Source of the DNA: Gammaproteobacteria bacterium | GTDB lineage: Bacteria > Pseudomonadota > Gammaproteobacteria > Ga0077536 | Length of the DNA: 64,000 nucleotides | Direction: 5' to 3' | Assembly (NCBI GenBank): GCA_024234975.1 | Contig: JACKNH010000004.1 | Location: 248,001-312,000, forward strand | In this document: piece after piece, positions 16,360 through 25,725 of the stretch | How the letters are laid out: every line of letters starts with the position of its first letter | How positions within the stretch are numbered: position 1 is the stretch's first letter | The notes under the pieces: generated by a model | What the model saw: the letters and a program-made list of their open reading frames with translations, nothing else | Database searches by the model: none | Told to the model about the DNA's origin: nothing | Made by a program: the position numbers and the translations under genes

Positions 16360-19023
16360 GTGCCGATGCAATCCGCATGGCCGGAAACCCGCAAACCGAT
16401 CGTGGCTGACCTCAATCCTGAACGACCCGCGCTCCCCCACGATGCCGGGAATCGCATCCTGGTCCGTGAGCACAGTTCCGAAATCGATGGCATTGGTTCC
16501 AGCCTGACCGAGGTCGCGCAGGCCAAGGTCCGCATCATGTCCGAAATGCTGGTCATGGTGATTGCCGCTTACGCAGTCAGCGAAAAGGCGATCGCGCTGC
16601 CGCTGGTTGTGGGCACCTTCACCGTCAGCTATTCCTTCGCTGCGATTCTGTACTTCTGGGCCAAGCGTGTCCTGCATCTGGCTGAGAATTCCCGTGAACG
16701 ACGGATGCAGCGAATCGCAGCCATTTCCGCGGACATCGTGTTTGCCGCCTGGTGTATGCACATCGGCGGACCATGGCTTTCCGTGTGTGTGGGTGGATAC
16801 CTGCAAGTCATCTTCGCCAACGGCTTCCGCTTCGGCTATCGATATCTGGTTTTTGCCACGGTGCTCAGCCTGGTCAGTTTCCTGCTCGTCGCGCTGACCA
16901 CGCCCTTCTGGGCGGAGTTGCCGTTGTTGACCACAGGCTTGATGATGTCGATAGCGTTTCTGCCGGTCTACTTCGCGCGCCTGTTGAAGAAACTCGATCA
17001 GGCGCTGGTCGCGGCCGAAGCCGCCTATGCGGCCAAGAGCACATTCCTGTCCAAGATGAGCCACGAGTTGCGTACCCCGCTGCATGGCATCATCGCGACC
17101 GCTGATCTGCTGGTGAATTCCGAACTGGATCGACGCGAGCACGAGATGGCCCGCATCATCTCGGTGTCTTCGTCGACACTGCTTGACCTGATTAACCGCG
17201 TCCTGGATCTGGCCAAGCTTGATGCCGGTGCACGGACCCTCAAACGCAGCGACCGCTTCAATTTCCACAATGTACTGAACGACACCTATAACGTGCTGCT
17301 GCCACAGGCCAGGCGCAAGAATCTGCAGCTCGCCGCGTATATTGATCCTGAAATCGAGCTTTACGTCCGTGGTTACCCCGAAGAGTTGAAGGAAGTCCTG
17401 ATCAACATCGCCGGTAACGCGGTGAAGTTCACCAGCGAGGGAAGCGTCCACATCTCCGCGGTATCGGTGCAGGCGCCGGTGCAAGGCAGGCGCAAGGTGC
17501 GCATGGAAGTGCACGATACCGGCCCCGGTATCGCGGCTGACAAGCTCAAGGAAATCTTCAATCCGTTTTACCAGGTCGATAACTCCGCAACCCGCACTCA
17601 CGGTGGTACCGGGCTCGGCATGTCGATATCGCGTGAAATCGTCCGTCTGATGGGCAGTGACATCCAGATTGAGAGCGTCGAGGGTATCGGCACACGCATG
17701 TGGTTCGATATCGAACTTGAAACAGCCACCGGCGAGGACATCACTCATATCTATCCTGCTCGTATTGCCACGGTCGGTTTCGGCGCTGATGATGAGCCGT
17801 TGTTGCGCGAACTGGCTCGATTTGGCGCTACGATTGTCGGCCGGTGCGATGCTACGCTCAACGGCTTGCGCGGCATGCAGGAGACCTTGTCGCAAACCGA
17901 AGCAATGCTGATCAATCTCGATGTCTGCAACGGCGCCGCCGACGTTCTGGACTATATCGATGAAATCCGTGCGACTTCCGAAATGGACATTACGGTCATC
18001 TCAACCGGCTCGTCGGCGCTGATCCCGATAGCGCGCCGACGCGGGTATGCGATCCATATTCCACTGCGGGGCGATGTCATTTCAGTCAGGGCGGCACTGA
18101 ACCTGCTGACCTCTCGCCGGCGCGTATATACCACCGACGCCAAGCGTTATGCAGCGACCCAGCCATACCGCATTCTGGTCGCCGAAGACAATCCCACCAA
18201 TCAACGCATCATCAAGATGATCCTGGCCGAAGCAGGTTACCAGGTATCCATCGTGGAGGATGGCGAAGCTGCGCTGGACGAACTGACTTCCAGCCATTAC
18301 GACCTCGCTATCCTTGATTGGCATATGCCGGTTTACAGTGGCGTTGAAGTCGCCAGGCTGTACAGATTTGCGCATCGCGAATCCGCCGTCCCACTAATCA
18401 TGATGACGGCGGATGCAAGTACGGAAGCACGCGAGTCTGCCGAAGCAGCCGGCATTGATCGGTTTCTGACCAAGCCGATGCGCGCAACCGACGTGTTGGC
18501 TGAAGTGTATAAATCGCTCGCTGCCGCCAATCCGGTAGCGGTCAAGCCGGCCGAAAAGGAGCTGCCGGCGGAACCCGTGCGCAGCGATGTCACAGCGACG
18601 ATACCGGTTTCGGCGAAGGTCACGCCGTACAAGCCACGGGCTGTCAAACCAGTCAGGGACGACGCGCTGATTGACCAGGCCATCATTGACGAGCTGTGCG
18701 GCTACCTCGAAACCACCGAGATGCGCGCGAGCTTCGTTGAGGAATTTCTGGAAGATGCGACCCGGACTATCGCCACGCTGGAGGCGTTCGATGGTGACGA
18801 AACCCAATGGCCGCGGATGACAGGTGAAGTTCACGCCTTGTGCGGCAGCTCGCGCTGCATCGGCGCGAAAATGCTGTCGGAACATGCCAAACGCGTGGAA
18901 CTGATGAAATACGCCGAGTATGTCGCGACTCGCGACAAGCAGCTGGCCGAAATGCATCGCCTGCTTGATGCCTCGGAGGTCCAGTTGCGGCGCCACTACG
19001 GTCTTGATCGACAGCAGGCCTGA
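16360..19023 (+). CDS. RpfC-like hybrid sensor histidine kinase (TM input, HisKA, HATPase, pseudo-REC, REC, HPt)
   Basis: 887 residues. A multi-helix membrane input domain (about 58-210) has the segment GGYLQVIFANGFRFGYRYL, which matches the DSF-sensing kinase RpfC. HisKA has phospho-His235 (SKMSHELRTPLHG); HATPase has the N-box NIAGNAVKF, DTGPGI and GGTGLG. Residues about 465-585 form a receiver-like fold without the acidic pocket. A true receiver follows (AEDNPTNQ, Asp653 in AILDWHMP, Lys705), then an HPt domain (His825 in VHALCGSS, with Cys where Lys is usual). Apart from the extra pseudo-receiver this is the RpfC layout. An rpfF homologue lies 1.9 kb downstream; no HD-GYP rpfG is in the window. 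Confidence 0.88.
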   Translation: MPMQSAWPETRKPIVADLNPERPALPHDAGNRILVREHSSEIDGIGSSLTEVAQAKVRIMSEMLVMVIAAYAVSEKAIALPLVVGTFTVSYSFAAILYFWAKRVLHLAENSRERRMQRIAAISADIVFAAWCMHIGGPWLSVCVGGYLQVIFANGFRFGYRYLVFATVLSLVSFLLVALTTPFWAELPLLTTGLMMSIAFLPVYFARLLKKLDQALVAAEAAYAAKSTFLSKMSHELRTPLHGIIATADLLVNSELDRREHEMARIISVSSSTLLDLINRVLDLAKLDAGARTLKRSDRFNFHNVLNDTYNVLLPQARRKNLQLAAYIDPEIELYVRGYPEELKEVLINIAGNAVKFTSEGSVHISAVSVQAPVQGRRKVRMEVHDTGPGIAADKLKEIFNPFYQVDNSATRTHGGTGLGMSISREIVRLMGSDIQIESVEGIGTRMWFDIELETATGEDITHIYPARIATVGFGADDEPLLRELARFGATIVGRCDATLNGLRGMQETLSQTEAMLINLDVCNGAADVLDYIDEIRATSEMDITVISTGSSALIPIARRRGYAIHIPLRGDVISVRAALNLLTSRRRVYTTDAKRYAATQPYRILVAEDNPTNQRIIKMILAEAGYQVSIVEDGEAALDELTSSHYDLAILDWHMPVYSGVEVARLYRFAHRESAVPLIMMTADASTEARESAEAAGIDRFLTKPMRATDVLAEVYKSLAAANPVAVKPAEKELPAEPVRSDVTATIPVSAKVTPYKPRAVKPVRDDALIDQAIIDELCGYLETTEMRASFVEEFLEDATRTIATLEAFDGDETQWPRMTGEVHALCGSSRCIGAKMLSEHAKRVELMKYAEYVATRDKQLAEMHRLLDASEVQLRRHYGLDRQQA

Positions 19024-19044
19024 TTACATCTGCCGCCTGCCGCT

Positions 19045-20400
19045 TCAGTCGAAGCGGCGCATCGCCAGTACCGCGTTATGTCCTCCGAAACCATAGTTCG
19101 CACTGAGTGCGTGGCGGAAATCACCACTGGTCACGCCGCGGGCGAAATTAAGGTCGGCAATCGGTTCCTCCAGATTGACGCAGGGGTGGGCAAGGCCTTC
19201 GCGCAGCGTCCGGATCGTTATTACCGCTTCCAGTGCCCCGCATGCGCCAATTGTGTGGCCAAGCAGGGATTTGGTTGAATTGATCACCGGGCGCTGGCCG
19301 AACAGTTCACTCAGCAAACGAGTTTCCGTGTTGTCGTTACCGGCGGTGCCCGTGCCGTGGGCGTTGATGTAGTCGATATCGGCCGCCACGAGACCTGCTT
19401 CGTCCAGCGCCTGCTGGTAGGCATGACGGGTCATCAGATTATCGTCACGCATCGCCACCATCGAATAGGCATCGCAGGTTTCGCCGTAACCCACGATTTC
19501 CGCCAACGGCGTGGCGCCGCGCGCCAGCGCATTCTCCAGGCTTTCCACGACCAGCACTGCGGCGCCACCTTCGCTGTACAAGAAGCCGCTGTGCCTGCGG
19601 TCGAACGGCCGGTTGATCTGATCACCCGGAAGATCACCGTTGGCCAGCGTCGACAGGCGGTCAAAGCCCATGAAGTAGGCCCCCGCATGGTCGCCCATAT
19701 GTTCGGCGCCGCCGGCGAGCACCATGTCGAGTCTGCCGGCGCGAATCATCTGAAATGCGTAGCCCAGCGACGCTGTGCTGGAGGCGCAGGCGATACCGAT
19801 TGCCTGCGACGGCCCTTGCAGCCCGAAACGCAGCGACAGCGCGGCGGGGATGGCATTGGGCATCGCCTGTGGCGCCACCAGCGGCGACACGCGAGGAAAC
19901 CTGGCCAGTGCGCGCGCGATTTCCGCGGCATGACCCGCTTCGGATTGCGCCGCGAGGGCGGCAATTTCATCCTTCAAGCCATTTAACAGGTGTGGAATAT
20001 GGTTATCCATCGGGCTGCAGACGCCGCCCAGCGTCGTGCCGACGAACACCCCGGCACGCGGGCCATTGACGCCTTCCAGTGAATAACGTGAGTTCTTGAT
20101 ATCCACCGGCAGCAGTGAGAATCCTGCGGATATCAGCGCCTGATGGGCGGCCACGATCGCAATCAGCACGACCGTGTCGTAGTGAATGAGATCTGCGCGC
20201 TTGATGTCCCAGGCACCATAATCGACGGTGCCCAGCGGCGCCCACCAACGGCTCTTCCCGGCATGATAGGAACGCCATTGCGGCGGGATCTCGGTCACGT
20301 TGCAATGGCCTGCCAGCGCTGACTGCCAGAAGCTGTCAACGGAATGACCTACGCTCGTCACCGCACCGGTGCCGGTAATCACGACACGTCGTCCAGTCAT
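19045..20400 (-). CDS. beta-ketoacyl-ACP synthase (FabF/KAS II-type)
   Basis: 451 residues with a complete Cys-His-His active site: Cys205 in GIACASSTAS, His348 in INAHGTGT, His382 with Lys377 in KSLLGHTIGA. It should condense malonyl-ACP with an acyl primer. It starts 42 bases after the dedicated acyl carrier protein gene, on the same strand, and no fabD, fabG or fabZ is nearby. This is therefore not the housekeeping fab cluster but a private ACP-ketosynthase pair next to an RpfF-type enzyme. I infer that it shapes the acyl chain used by RpfF. Confidence 0.92.
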   Translation of the reverse strand: MTGRRVVITGTGAVTSVGHSVDSFWQSALAGHCNVTEIPPQWRSYHAGKSRWWAPLGTVDYGAWDIKRADLIHYDTVVLIAIVAAHQALISAGFSLLPVDIKNSRYSLEGVNGPRAGVFVGTTLGGVCSPMDNHIPHLLNGLKDEIAALAAQSEAGHAAEIARALARFPRVSPLVAPQAMPNAIPAALSLRFGLQGPSQAIGIACASSTASLGYAFQMIRAGRLDMVLAGGAEHMGDHAGAYFMGFDRLSTLANGDLPGDQINRPFDRRHSGFLYSEGGAAVLVVESLENALARGATPLAEIVGYGETCDAYSMVAMRDDNLMTRHAYQQALDEAGLVAADIDYINAHGTGTAGNDNTETRLLSELFGQRPVINSTKSLLGHTIGACGALEAVITIRTLREGLAHPCVNLEEPIADLNFARGVTSGDFRHALSANYGFGGHNAVLAMRRFD

Positions 20401-20442
20401 CGTCGAGCTACTCGAGCGATGTCAGATGGCGTGCGTATCCGG

Positions 20443-20706
20443 TCAGGTAGCTCCTTGCGCCTGAAACGTTTCGTAGATGTAGCCAACGATATCTCCGATC
20501 GTGGTCAGCTGCGGCAGACGTGATTCATCGAACTGCATATCGAAGACCGAATCGAGTTCGATTGTCAGAGTCAGCACCGCCATCGAGTCTGCATGCAGGT
20601 CTCGGCGGATATCGGTTTCCGGGGTTAAACCCGTTCGCTCTACTTGCATGATATCGGAAATGATATCAATGACTTGTGCTTGTATACCCTCGTGTGTCAG
20701 CGCCAT
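20443..20706 (-). CDS. acyl carrier protein
   Basis: 87 residues with the phosphopantetheine site Ser41 in LHADSMAVLTL, flanked by the acidic four-helix pattern of ACPs (QAQVIDIISDIMQVE ... TPETDIRRDL ... ELDSVFDMQFDE). I chose the ATG at 20706; the open frame continues upstream, but that extension is low-complexity and unlike ACP. First gene of a two-gene operon with the ketosynthase, divergent from rpfF. Confidence 0.93.
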   Translation of the reverse strand: MALTHEGIQAQVIDIISDIMQVERTGLTPETDIRRDLHADSMAVLTLTIELDSVFDMQFDESRLPQLTTIGDIVGYIYETFQAQGAT

Positions 20707-20950
20707 TTCTTTGGTCTTATAGTAGTTGGTCGGTGCCGCCAAGCCTGCAGGTTGAACTACATCAACCGTGACTCTTGGAATGCTGCATCCGCCTTGACTT
20801 GGCGACAGGCGGCTAAGCATACTACAAATGCGTGAACCGTAAAGATTGCGAAAAATAATCGCAGCACACGCGAAAAATAAATGGTGCAACAAAAATAACA
20901 AAGCACCTTCAGGACCAGCGCGCGACAGCGCGATGTGAGGAGGGTAACGG
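20707..20950. promoter_or_regulatory. divergent promoter region ACP-KS / rpfF
   Basis: 244 bases between the two divergent operons of the signalling locus. It is AT-rich (20820-20910, several AAAAATAA strings), unlike the flanking genes. The rpfF-like start at 20951 is preceded by a strong GAGGAGGG ribosome-binding site. No operator of the catabolic-island type is visible here. Confidence 0.6.
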
Positions 20951-21901
20951 ATGTTAGGCGATACTGCGCCAGGCGGCGCGGCGGGCGGCCTTGTTGCGCC
21001 GTCTTCTCGGCAGACTGATCCGGATCCGGGTTGGCTGCAACTCAATATCGATTCCGAATTACAAGCCATATTTCTCGAGCTGACGGCAGCAGCACCGGAA
21101 TACATGTCCGATGCATTGCTGGATGAACTGATCGATGCGGACGCGAGGATCCGTCGACTTGCAGCCATCGGTCGTGTCACTCGTCGGCGTGAACTCGCCT
21201 ACATGGTGATGTCCGCGCAACGTGACTCGACGTTCAGTCTCGGTGGTGATCTCAAGCTGTTTCGCGATTGCGTCAGCACTGGAAATTATGATGCCCTGAC
21301 CAGTTATGCGCGGCGTGCCTGCGACCTGATCTGGTCAATGGTGACGGGTGTCGGCGGCGCCAGGCTCACCACGATCGGCCTGGTTCGTGGCGAGGCGTTC
21401 GGTGGCGGATTCGAGGCAGCGCTCGCTACCCATCTGCTGGTGGCGGAACGGGGCGCAACGTTCGCATTCCCGGAATCCCTGTTCGGCTTGTATCCAGGCA
21501 TGGGCGCCGAGCACCTCATTACTTGCCGGACCAATGCAGCGCTGGCTGCCCAGATGATCACGGATTCGCGAATCTGGACGGCGGAACAGCTGTTTGAGCG
21601 CGGCATCGTTGATGTTGTCGTGCCCACCGGTGAGGGACGGGCGTACGTTGAAAACTGGATGACGACGTCCACCAGCCGCGAGCACGGCCGGCTGCGAGAG
21701 AGATTCGCCAGCGTAACCCTGCGTTCGCTGTACGACACTGTGGATCGATGGGTTGAGCAGGCGATGACGTTGGATCGCAAGCATGTGCGGGCGATGAGTT
21801 ACATCATTCAAGCGCAGGACCGCAGATCGGCGGTCACTGCGACGGCCCATGGCAACACGCTGGCAAAAGTTCGCGTACCGGCAATTGCCGGACGTGAGTG
21901 A
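20951..21901 (+). CDS. RpfF-like DSF synthase (crotonase family)
   Basis: 316 residues of the enoyl-CoA hydratase fold. In Xanthomonas, RpfF acts as both dehydratase and thioesterase on 3-hydroxyacyl-ACP to release a cis-2 unsaturated fatty acid signal (DSF). The two catalytic glutamates of RpfF (E141, E161) align with Glu155 in GGGFEAALATH and Glu175 in FAFPESLFGLYPGMGA, with the same 20-residue spacing. The oxyanion segment FSLGGDLKLF and the C-terminal RWVEQAMTLDRKHVRAM...IQAQDRR are also RpfF-like. It overlaps or abuts the next gene. Product chain length is unknown. Confidence 0.87.
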   Translation: MLGDTAPGGAAGGLVAPSSRQTDPDPGWLQLNIDSELQAIFLELTAAAPEYMSDALLDELIDADARIRRLAAIGRVTRRRELAYMVMSAQRDSTFSLGGDLKLFRDCVSTGNYDALTSYARRACDLIWSMVTGVGGARLTTIGLVRGEAFGGGFEAALATHLLVAERGATFAFPESLFGLYPGMGAEHLITCRTNAALAAQMITDSRIWTAEQLFERGIVDVVVPTGEGRAYVENWMTTSTSREHGRLRERFASVTLRSLYDTVDRWVEQAMTLDRKHVRAMSYIIQAQDRRSAVTATAHGNTLAKVRVPAIAGRE

Positions 21902-22805
21902 CGCGCGGCAATTGCCGGTGAGCGCTACCGCTGCCCACCAGATCACGCCGCGCCGCCAGCGCTTTGCGTTCTGTGCATCGACGCCTGTCGACTGGTTTCG
22001 CGAGAGCCGGTTGCTCACGGCCGTCCTCAATGCCTACAGCCTGCTGGTGCCCGATAACGAGCGCTATTACATCCGCATCCTGCAGCAGCATCTACACCTG
22101 ATCGACGATCCTGAGTTGCGCGGCAGTATCACCGCGTTCATCCGCCAGGAAGCGCAACATGGCATTGGCCACGAGGCACACTGGGCGCTGTTGCGTACCC
22201 AGGGCGTGGACGTTGACAGTTTCACGCGCGTAGCCAACCGGGTGCTGTACAAGATCATCGAGCCAATCATTCCGTTGCCAGTGCATCTATCCATCGTGGC
22301 CGCCATCGAGCATATCAATGCGAGTTTCGGTCAGGTATTTCTTTCACGCAATCTGATGGCCGATGCAGCACCCGCCATCGGTGCGCTGTTCGATTGGCAT
22401 TTCGCGGAAGAGATAGAGCACAAGGCCGTGGCCTTCGATGTTCTCAAAGCTTGTCATCGAAGCTATTTCATTCGCCTCGCTGGCGCGCTGCTCGCGTTTC
22501 CGATGTTCGCCACTTGTATTTCAGTGGGCTCGCTCTGGCTGTTGGCCAGGGACCGGCGACCAATGTCATGGCGCAAGGAATTGCGTACCGCGTGGCGATT
22601 CTGGATCAGCGAACGTGTACTGCCTGATCTGTTCGGCCAGCTGCTGCTGCATCTCAAGCCCGGTTTCCATCCCTGGGACGACGACAATTCGAATCTCGCG
22701 CGCGCCATCCTCGAGCCGATCGATGCTGCGCTCCCGGCGGAAATCGGCATCTCCACCACGAGTGAAATTGTTGACAACGCACAAGGCGGGAGCAGAGCTG
22801 CCTGA
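21894..22805 (+). CDS. membrane-associated metal-dependent hydrolase/diiron-type protein (PF10118-like)
   Basis: About 303 residues. Helical, with carboxylate/histidine motifs of a dinuclear iron site: EAQHGIGHEAH, AAIEH, and AEEIEH (two ExxH motifs about 87 residues apart). A hydrophobic helix (YFIRLAGALLAFPMFATCISVGSLWLL) suggests membrane association. It resembles the predicted metal-dependent hydrolase family (COG3687), whose chemistry is poorly defined. GTG at 21894 overlaps the rpfF stop, suggesting coupling; an ATG at 21849 is also in frame. Its position behind rpfF suggests it modifies or degrades the fatty-acid product (inference). Confidence 0.75.
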   Translation: MSDARQLPVSATAAHQITPRRQRFAFCASTPVDWFRESRLLTAVLNAYSLLVPDNERYYIRILQQHLHLIDDPELRGSITAFIRQEAQHGIGHEAHWALLRTQGVDVDSFTRVANRVLYKIIEPIIPLPVHLSIVAAIEHINASFGQVFLSRNLMADAAPAIGALFDWHFAEEIEHKAVAFDVLKACHRSYFIRLAGALLAFPMFATCISVGSLWLLARDRRPMSWRKELRTAWRFWISERVLPDLFGQLLLHLKPGFHPWDDDNSNLARAILEPIDAALPAEIGISTTSEIVDNAQGGSRAA

Positions 22806-22834
22806 CGCGGATTTCAATGCCGGAGCCGCACGCC

Positions 22835-23716
22835 TCAGGGCGGTATCTGCCGGATGAATTCAATAATCCGACTCGCGACGACTTCGGTGGTGTGAGGTGA
22901 CAGGATGTCTCCGGCCAGGACATGCGCCTGCGGATCGGTGGTGTTGTCCAGCCACTCAAACTGCTTGTAACGACTGCTCGCCTGCTCAAAGAACTTCGAA
23001 CTGACGGCAGGATCAACGAGCCGATCACCGGCATTGGCGAGCATCATGAAAGGCGCATCGAATCGGCGCCAATCCTGAGCGTTAACGTGGTTCACCAGTC
23101 GGTACATCTCGATCAACGCCTGGGACGGATAGGACGTGGTCCAGAATCTGCCATGGCGTTCGTTGACCGGCGGGAACGAATAGGTTTTCCCGACGACAAG
23201 CCGGACAAGCAGCGGCGCCAGCGATGTTCGCAGCAGGCTGCTGGCCCGGTGTTTGAGCGCGAGATTGGGTGACAGCAGAACAAATGCAGCGACATCGGCT
23301 GCAGTACCGGCGAACCAGCGATGCAATGCCAGTGACGCGCCGGTGGAAGTCGCCATCACAATGGTCCGCTGTCCGATCAGCCGTCCAATAGCCAATGCCT
23401 CGTCTGCATCGTCAGACCACTGCGCGCAATTGGCTTCCAGCAGGGCATCGCCGCCAATGCCGTGGCCCGACAGTCGTGTATAGAACACGTTGGCGGAGAT
23501 GGCTTCGGCAACAATCTCGGCCAATGGCGAGGTTTCCTGGCGAGAGGCCGAGAAGCCATGGATATAGACCAGTGCTGTTTGCGCCCGTGACGGCGTACCG
23601 GGCGCGCGCCAGCGGACAATTTTTTCGGTTCCGGCTTTGACACCGGCTACCCCGGCCTCTTTCTGCGTCAGCCAGGCTTCCAGCGATTCGATGGCGATGT
23701 CGGGTGGTAGTGCCAT
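22835..23716 (-). CDS. alpha/beta hydrolase (lipase/thioesterase-like)
   Basis: 293 residues with the oxyanion HGF motif (VYIHGFSASRQE), nucleophile Ser in MATSTGASLALH, acid Asp in ANAGDRLVDP and His in PQAHVLAGD. No signal peptide, so cytoplasmic. It is convergent with the diiron protein gene (30-base gap). The locus context suggests an acyl ester or thioester substrate, perhaps turnover of the diffusible signal, but this is inference only. Confidence 0.82.
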   Translation of the reverse strand: MALPPDIAIESLEAWLTQKEAGVAGVKAGTEKIVRWRAPGTPSRAQTALVYIHGFSASRQETSPLAEIVAEAISANVFYTRLSGHGIGGDALLEANCAQWSDDADEALAIGRLIGQRTIVMATSTGASLALHRWFAGTAADVAAFVLLSPNLALKHRASSLLRTSLAPLLVRLVVGKTYSFPPVNERHGRFWTTSYPSQALIEMYRLVNHVNAQDWRRFDAPFMMLANAGDRLVDPAVSSKFFEQASSRYKQFEWLDNTTDPQAHVLAGDILSPHTTEVVASRIIEFIRQIPP

Positions 23717-23854
23717 GATTTCAGTAAATTGTCAGTCAAATCCCTCCCTGGTACTGGCCGTGTGAAAATGACATGGGCCGGGAGAAACCGCGTATTATCA
23801 CCGCATCTTAACAAAGGTCCATCGGCAGATGGCACACAGGCAAGGCCGGTAATC

Positions 23855-24385
23855 ATGGGACAGGAACAGAAGAACTATATTGTGCGCGCGGAGCGATCCG
23901 AGGAATTTCGCGATACCGTAACCTATCCGTGGAACCCCGATAGCGTAGTTGCCGGTACCAAGCTCAGCGTGCTGGCGGGGCTGCAGCGCCTGCGCGTGTC
24001 GGTCGTCCGTGTACCACCCGGTGGCGCGGCGACTGCCTATCATTCTCAGCTCAGCGAAGAGGAGTGGTGGTATGTGCTGTCCGGCAAAGGGGTGATTGAG
24101 ATCGACGACCAGGAAGACTTTCTTTCGCCAGGCGACTTCGTCGGCATCGGCGTGGCCGAAGCCGCCCACCAGCTGCGCAACCCGTTTCGTGAACCGTTGA
24201 TCTGCCTGCACGGCGGTGAATACACCGATGTCAGCGTCAGTGATTACCCACGCCTGGGCAAGCGCATGTTCCGCTATGGTGAAACGATGGAAATATACGA
24301 TACCAGCGACGTCGAGGAAATCGGCCCGGCTGATCTGGATGAGGTTGTACGTACCAGCTGGCGCCGTTCACTCAGGCGCAGCTGA
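23855..24385 (+). CDS. cupin-domain protein
   Basis: 176 residues with a single cupin barrel: PPGGAATAYHSQLSEEEWWYVLSGKGVIEIDD (motif 1) and LSPGDFVGIGVAEAAHQLRNP (motif 2), giving possible metal ligands His, Glu, Glu and His. I chose the ATG at 23855 (preceded by AAGG) instead of 23729, because the upstream extension has no cupin features. Divergent from the alpha/beta hydrolase, convergent with rimO. Specific function unknown. Confidence 0.78.
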   Translation: MGQEQKNYIVRAERSEEFRDTVTYPWNPDSVVAGTKLSVLAGLQRLRVSVVRVPPGGAATAYHSQLSEEEWWYVLSGKGVIEIDDQEDFLSPGDFVGIGVAEAAHQLRNPFREPLICLHGGEYTDVSVSDYPRLGKRMFRYGETMEIYDTSDVEEIGPADLDEVVRTSWRRSLRRS

Positions 24386-24399
24386 AATCTGCGGTTCGG

Positions 24400-25725
24400 T
24401 CAGTCCGCTTCAGGGAGAAACGCTTCCAGATCGTAGTCGTCGCTGTCGACAACCTCGACCGTGACCAATGTGCCCGGCCTTACGCTGGCGTCGGCTTCGA
24501 AGCGAACGACCCCGTCAATTTCCGGCGCATCGCCGCGACTGCGGGCAATGGCGATTCCGTCTGCGACTTCGTCGACCATCACCTCGATTTCGCGGCCGAC
24601 ATAGCGGCTGAGCCGCCGGGCGCTGACATCGCGCGCCAATTCCATCACCGCGTTGAAGCGTTCCTGTTTCAGTTCTTCGGGCACATGGTCCGGCAGCGCA
24701 TTGGAGACCGCGCCTTCCACCGCTGAATAGGTGAAACACCCCACGCGGTCGATTTGCGCTTCGTCCAGCCAATCGAGCAGGTATTCAAAGTCTTCTTCGG
24801 TCTCACCCGGGAAACCGACGACGAATGAGCTGCGCAGCGTCAGATCAGGACAGATTTCGCGCCAGCGTTCGATGCGACGCAAGGTGTCTTCGGCAAATGC
24901 CGGGCGGCGCATGCGCTTGAGCACGGCGGGGCTGGCATGCTGAAAGGGAATGTCGAGGTACGGCAGGATGCGCCCTTCCGCCATCAACGGAATGATGTCG
25001 TTGACATGCGGATACGGATAGACGTAATGCAGACGTACCCAGATACCGAGCTCGCCCAGCGCGCGACAGAGATCGATCAACCGGGTTTGATAGTCAGCGT
25101 CACGCCAGCGCCCCGAACGGTACTTGATGTCACTGCCGTAAGCGCTCGTATCCTGTGAGATCACCAGCAGTTCACGGACGCCGGCCGCCGCCAGCTGCTC
25201 GGCCTCGCGCAGCACTTCATCTATTGGCCGGCTGACCAGTTTGCCGCGCAGGTTCGGAATGATGCAGAAGCTGCAGCTGTTGTTGCAGCCTTCACTGATC
25301 TTCAGGTAAGCGTAGTGCCGAGGCGTCAATTTGATGCCGTGTGGCGGAATGAGATCGGTGTAAGGGTCATGGCGTGGTGGCAGATGGGTATGTACCGCGG
25401 CCATCACGTCCTCGTACGCCTGCGGCCCGGTCACCCCCAGCACTGAAGGATGCGCCTGGATAATCCGTTCCGGATTGCGCCCCATGCATCCTGTCACGAT
25501 GACCTTGCCATTTTCCGCCAACGCTTCGCCGATGGTGTTCATGGACTCTTCAATCGCCGAATCGATGAAACCACAGGTATTGACGATGACCAGATCCGCA
25601 CCCTTGAAATCGGGCGCCAGCTGGTAGCCTTCGGCCCGCAGGCGGGTGATGATGCGTTCGGAATCCACCAGCGCCTTGGGGCAGCCGAGACTGACGAAAC
25701 CGACGGTGGGTGTTGAATCTGCCAT
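24400..25725 (-). CDS. rimO: ribosomal protein uS12 methylthiotransferase RimO
   Basis: Radical-SAM enzyme that methylthiolates Asp88 of ribosomal protein S12. The 441 residues have the N-terminal cluster cysteines Cys15, Cys51 and Cys80, the radical-SAM CxxxCxxC (147/151/154 in GCNNSCSFCIIP), and a C-terminal TRAM domain (RYVGREIEVMVDEV...). Full length and intact; ends 14 bases from the convergent cupin gene. Confidence 0.97.
   Translation of the reverse strand: MADSTPTVGFVSLGCPKALVDSERIITRLRAEGYQLAPDFKGADLVIVNTCGFIDSAIEESMNTIGEALAENGKVIVTGCMGRNPERIIQAHPSVLGVTGPQAYEDVMAAVHTHLPPRHDPYTDLIPPHGIKLTPRHYAYLKISEGCNNSCSFCIIPNLRGKLVSRPIDEVLREAEQLAAAGVRELLVISQDTSAYGSDIKYRSGRWRDADYQTRLIDLCRALGELGIWVRLHYVYPYPHVNDIIPLMAEGRILPYLDIPFQHASPAVLKRMRRPAFAEDTLRRIERWREICPDLTLRSSFVVGFPGETEEDFEYLLDWLDEAQIDRVGCFTYSAVEGAVSNALPDHVPEELKQERFNAVMELARDVSARRLSRYVGREIEVMVDEVADGIAIARSRGDAPEIDGVVRFEADASVRPGTLVTVEVVDSDDYDLEAFLPEAD

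Noticed and set aside
16330..17895. A 521-residue antisense frame opposite the RpfC-like kinase
   Set aside because: It is a shadow of a GC-rich coding strand: low-complexity, rich in His/Asp/Gln, no domain, and the sense strand is a clear kinase.
19045..20706. ACP-ketosynthase pair as the housekeeping fatty-acid genes
   Set aside because: No fabD, fabG, fabH, plsX or rpmF nearby; the pair stands alone beside rpfF, so a dedicated role is more likely.
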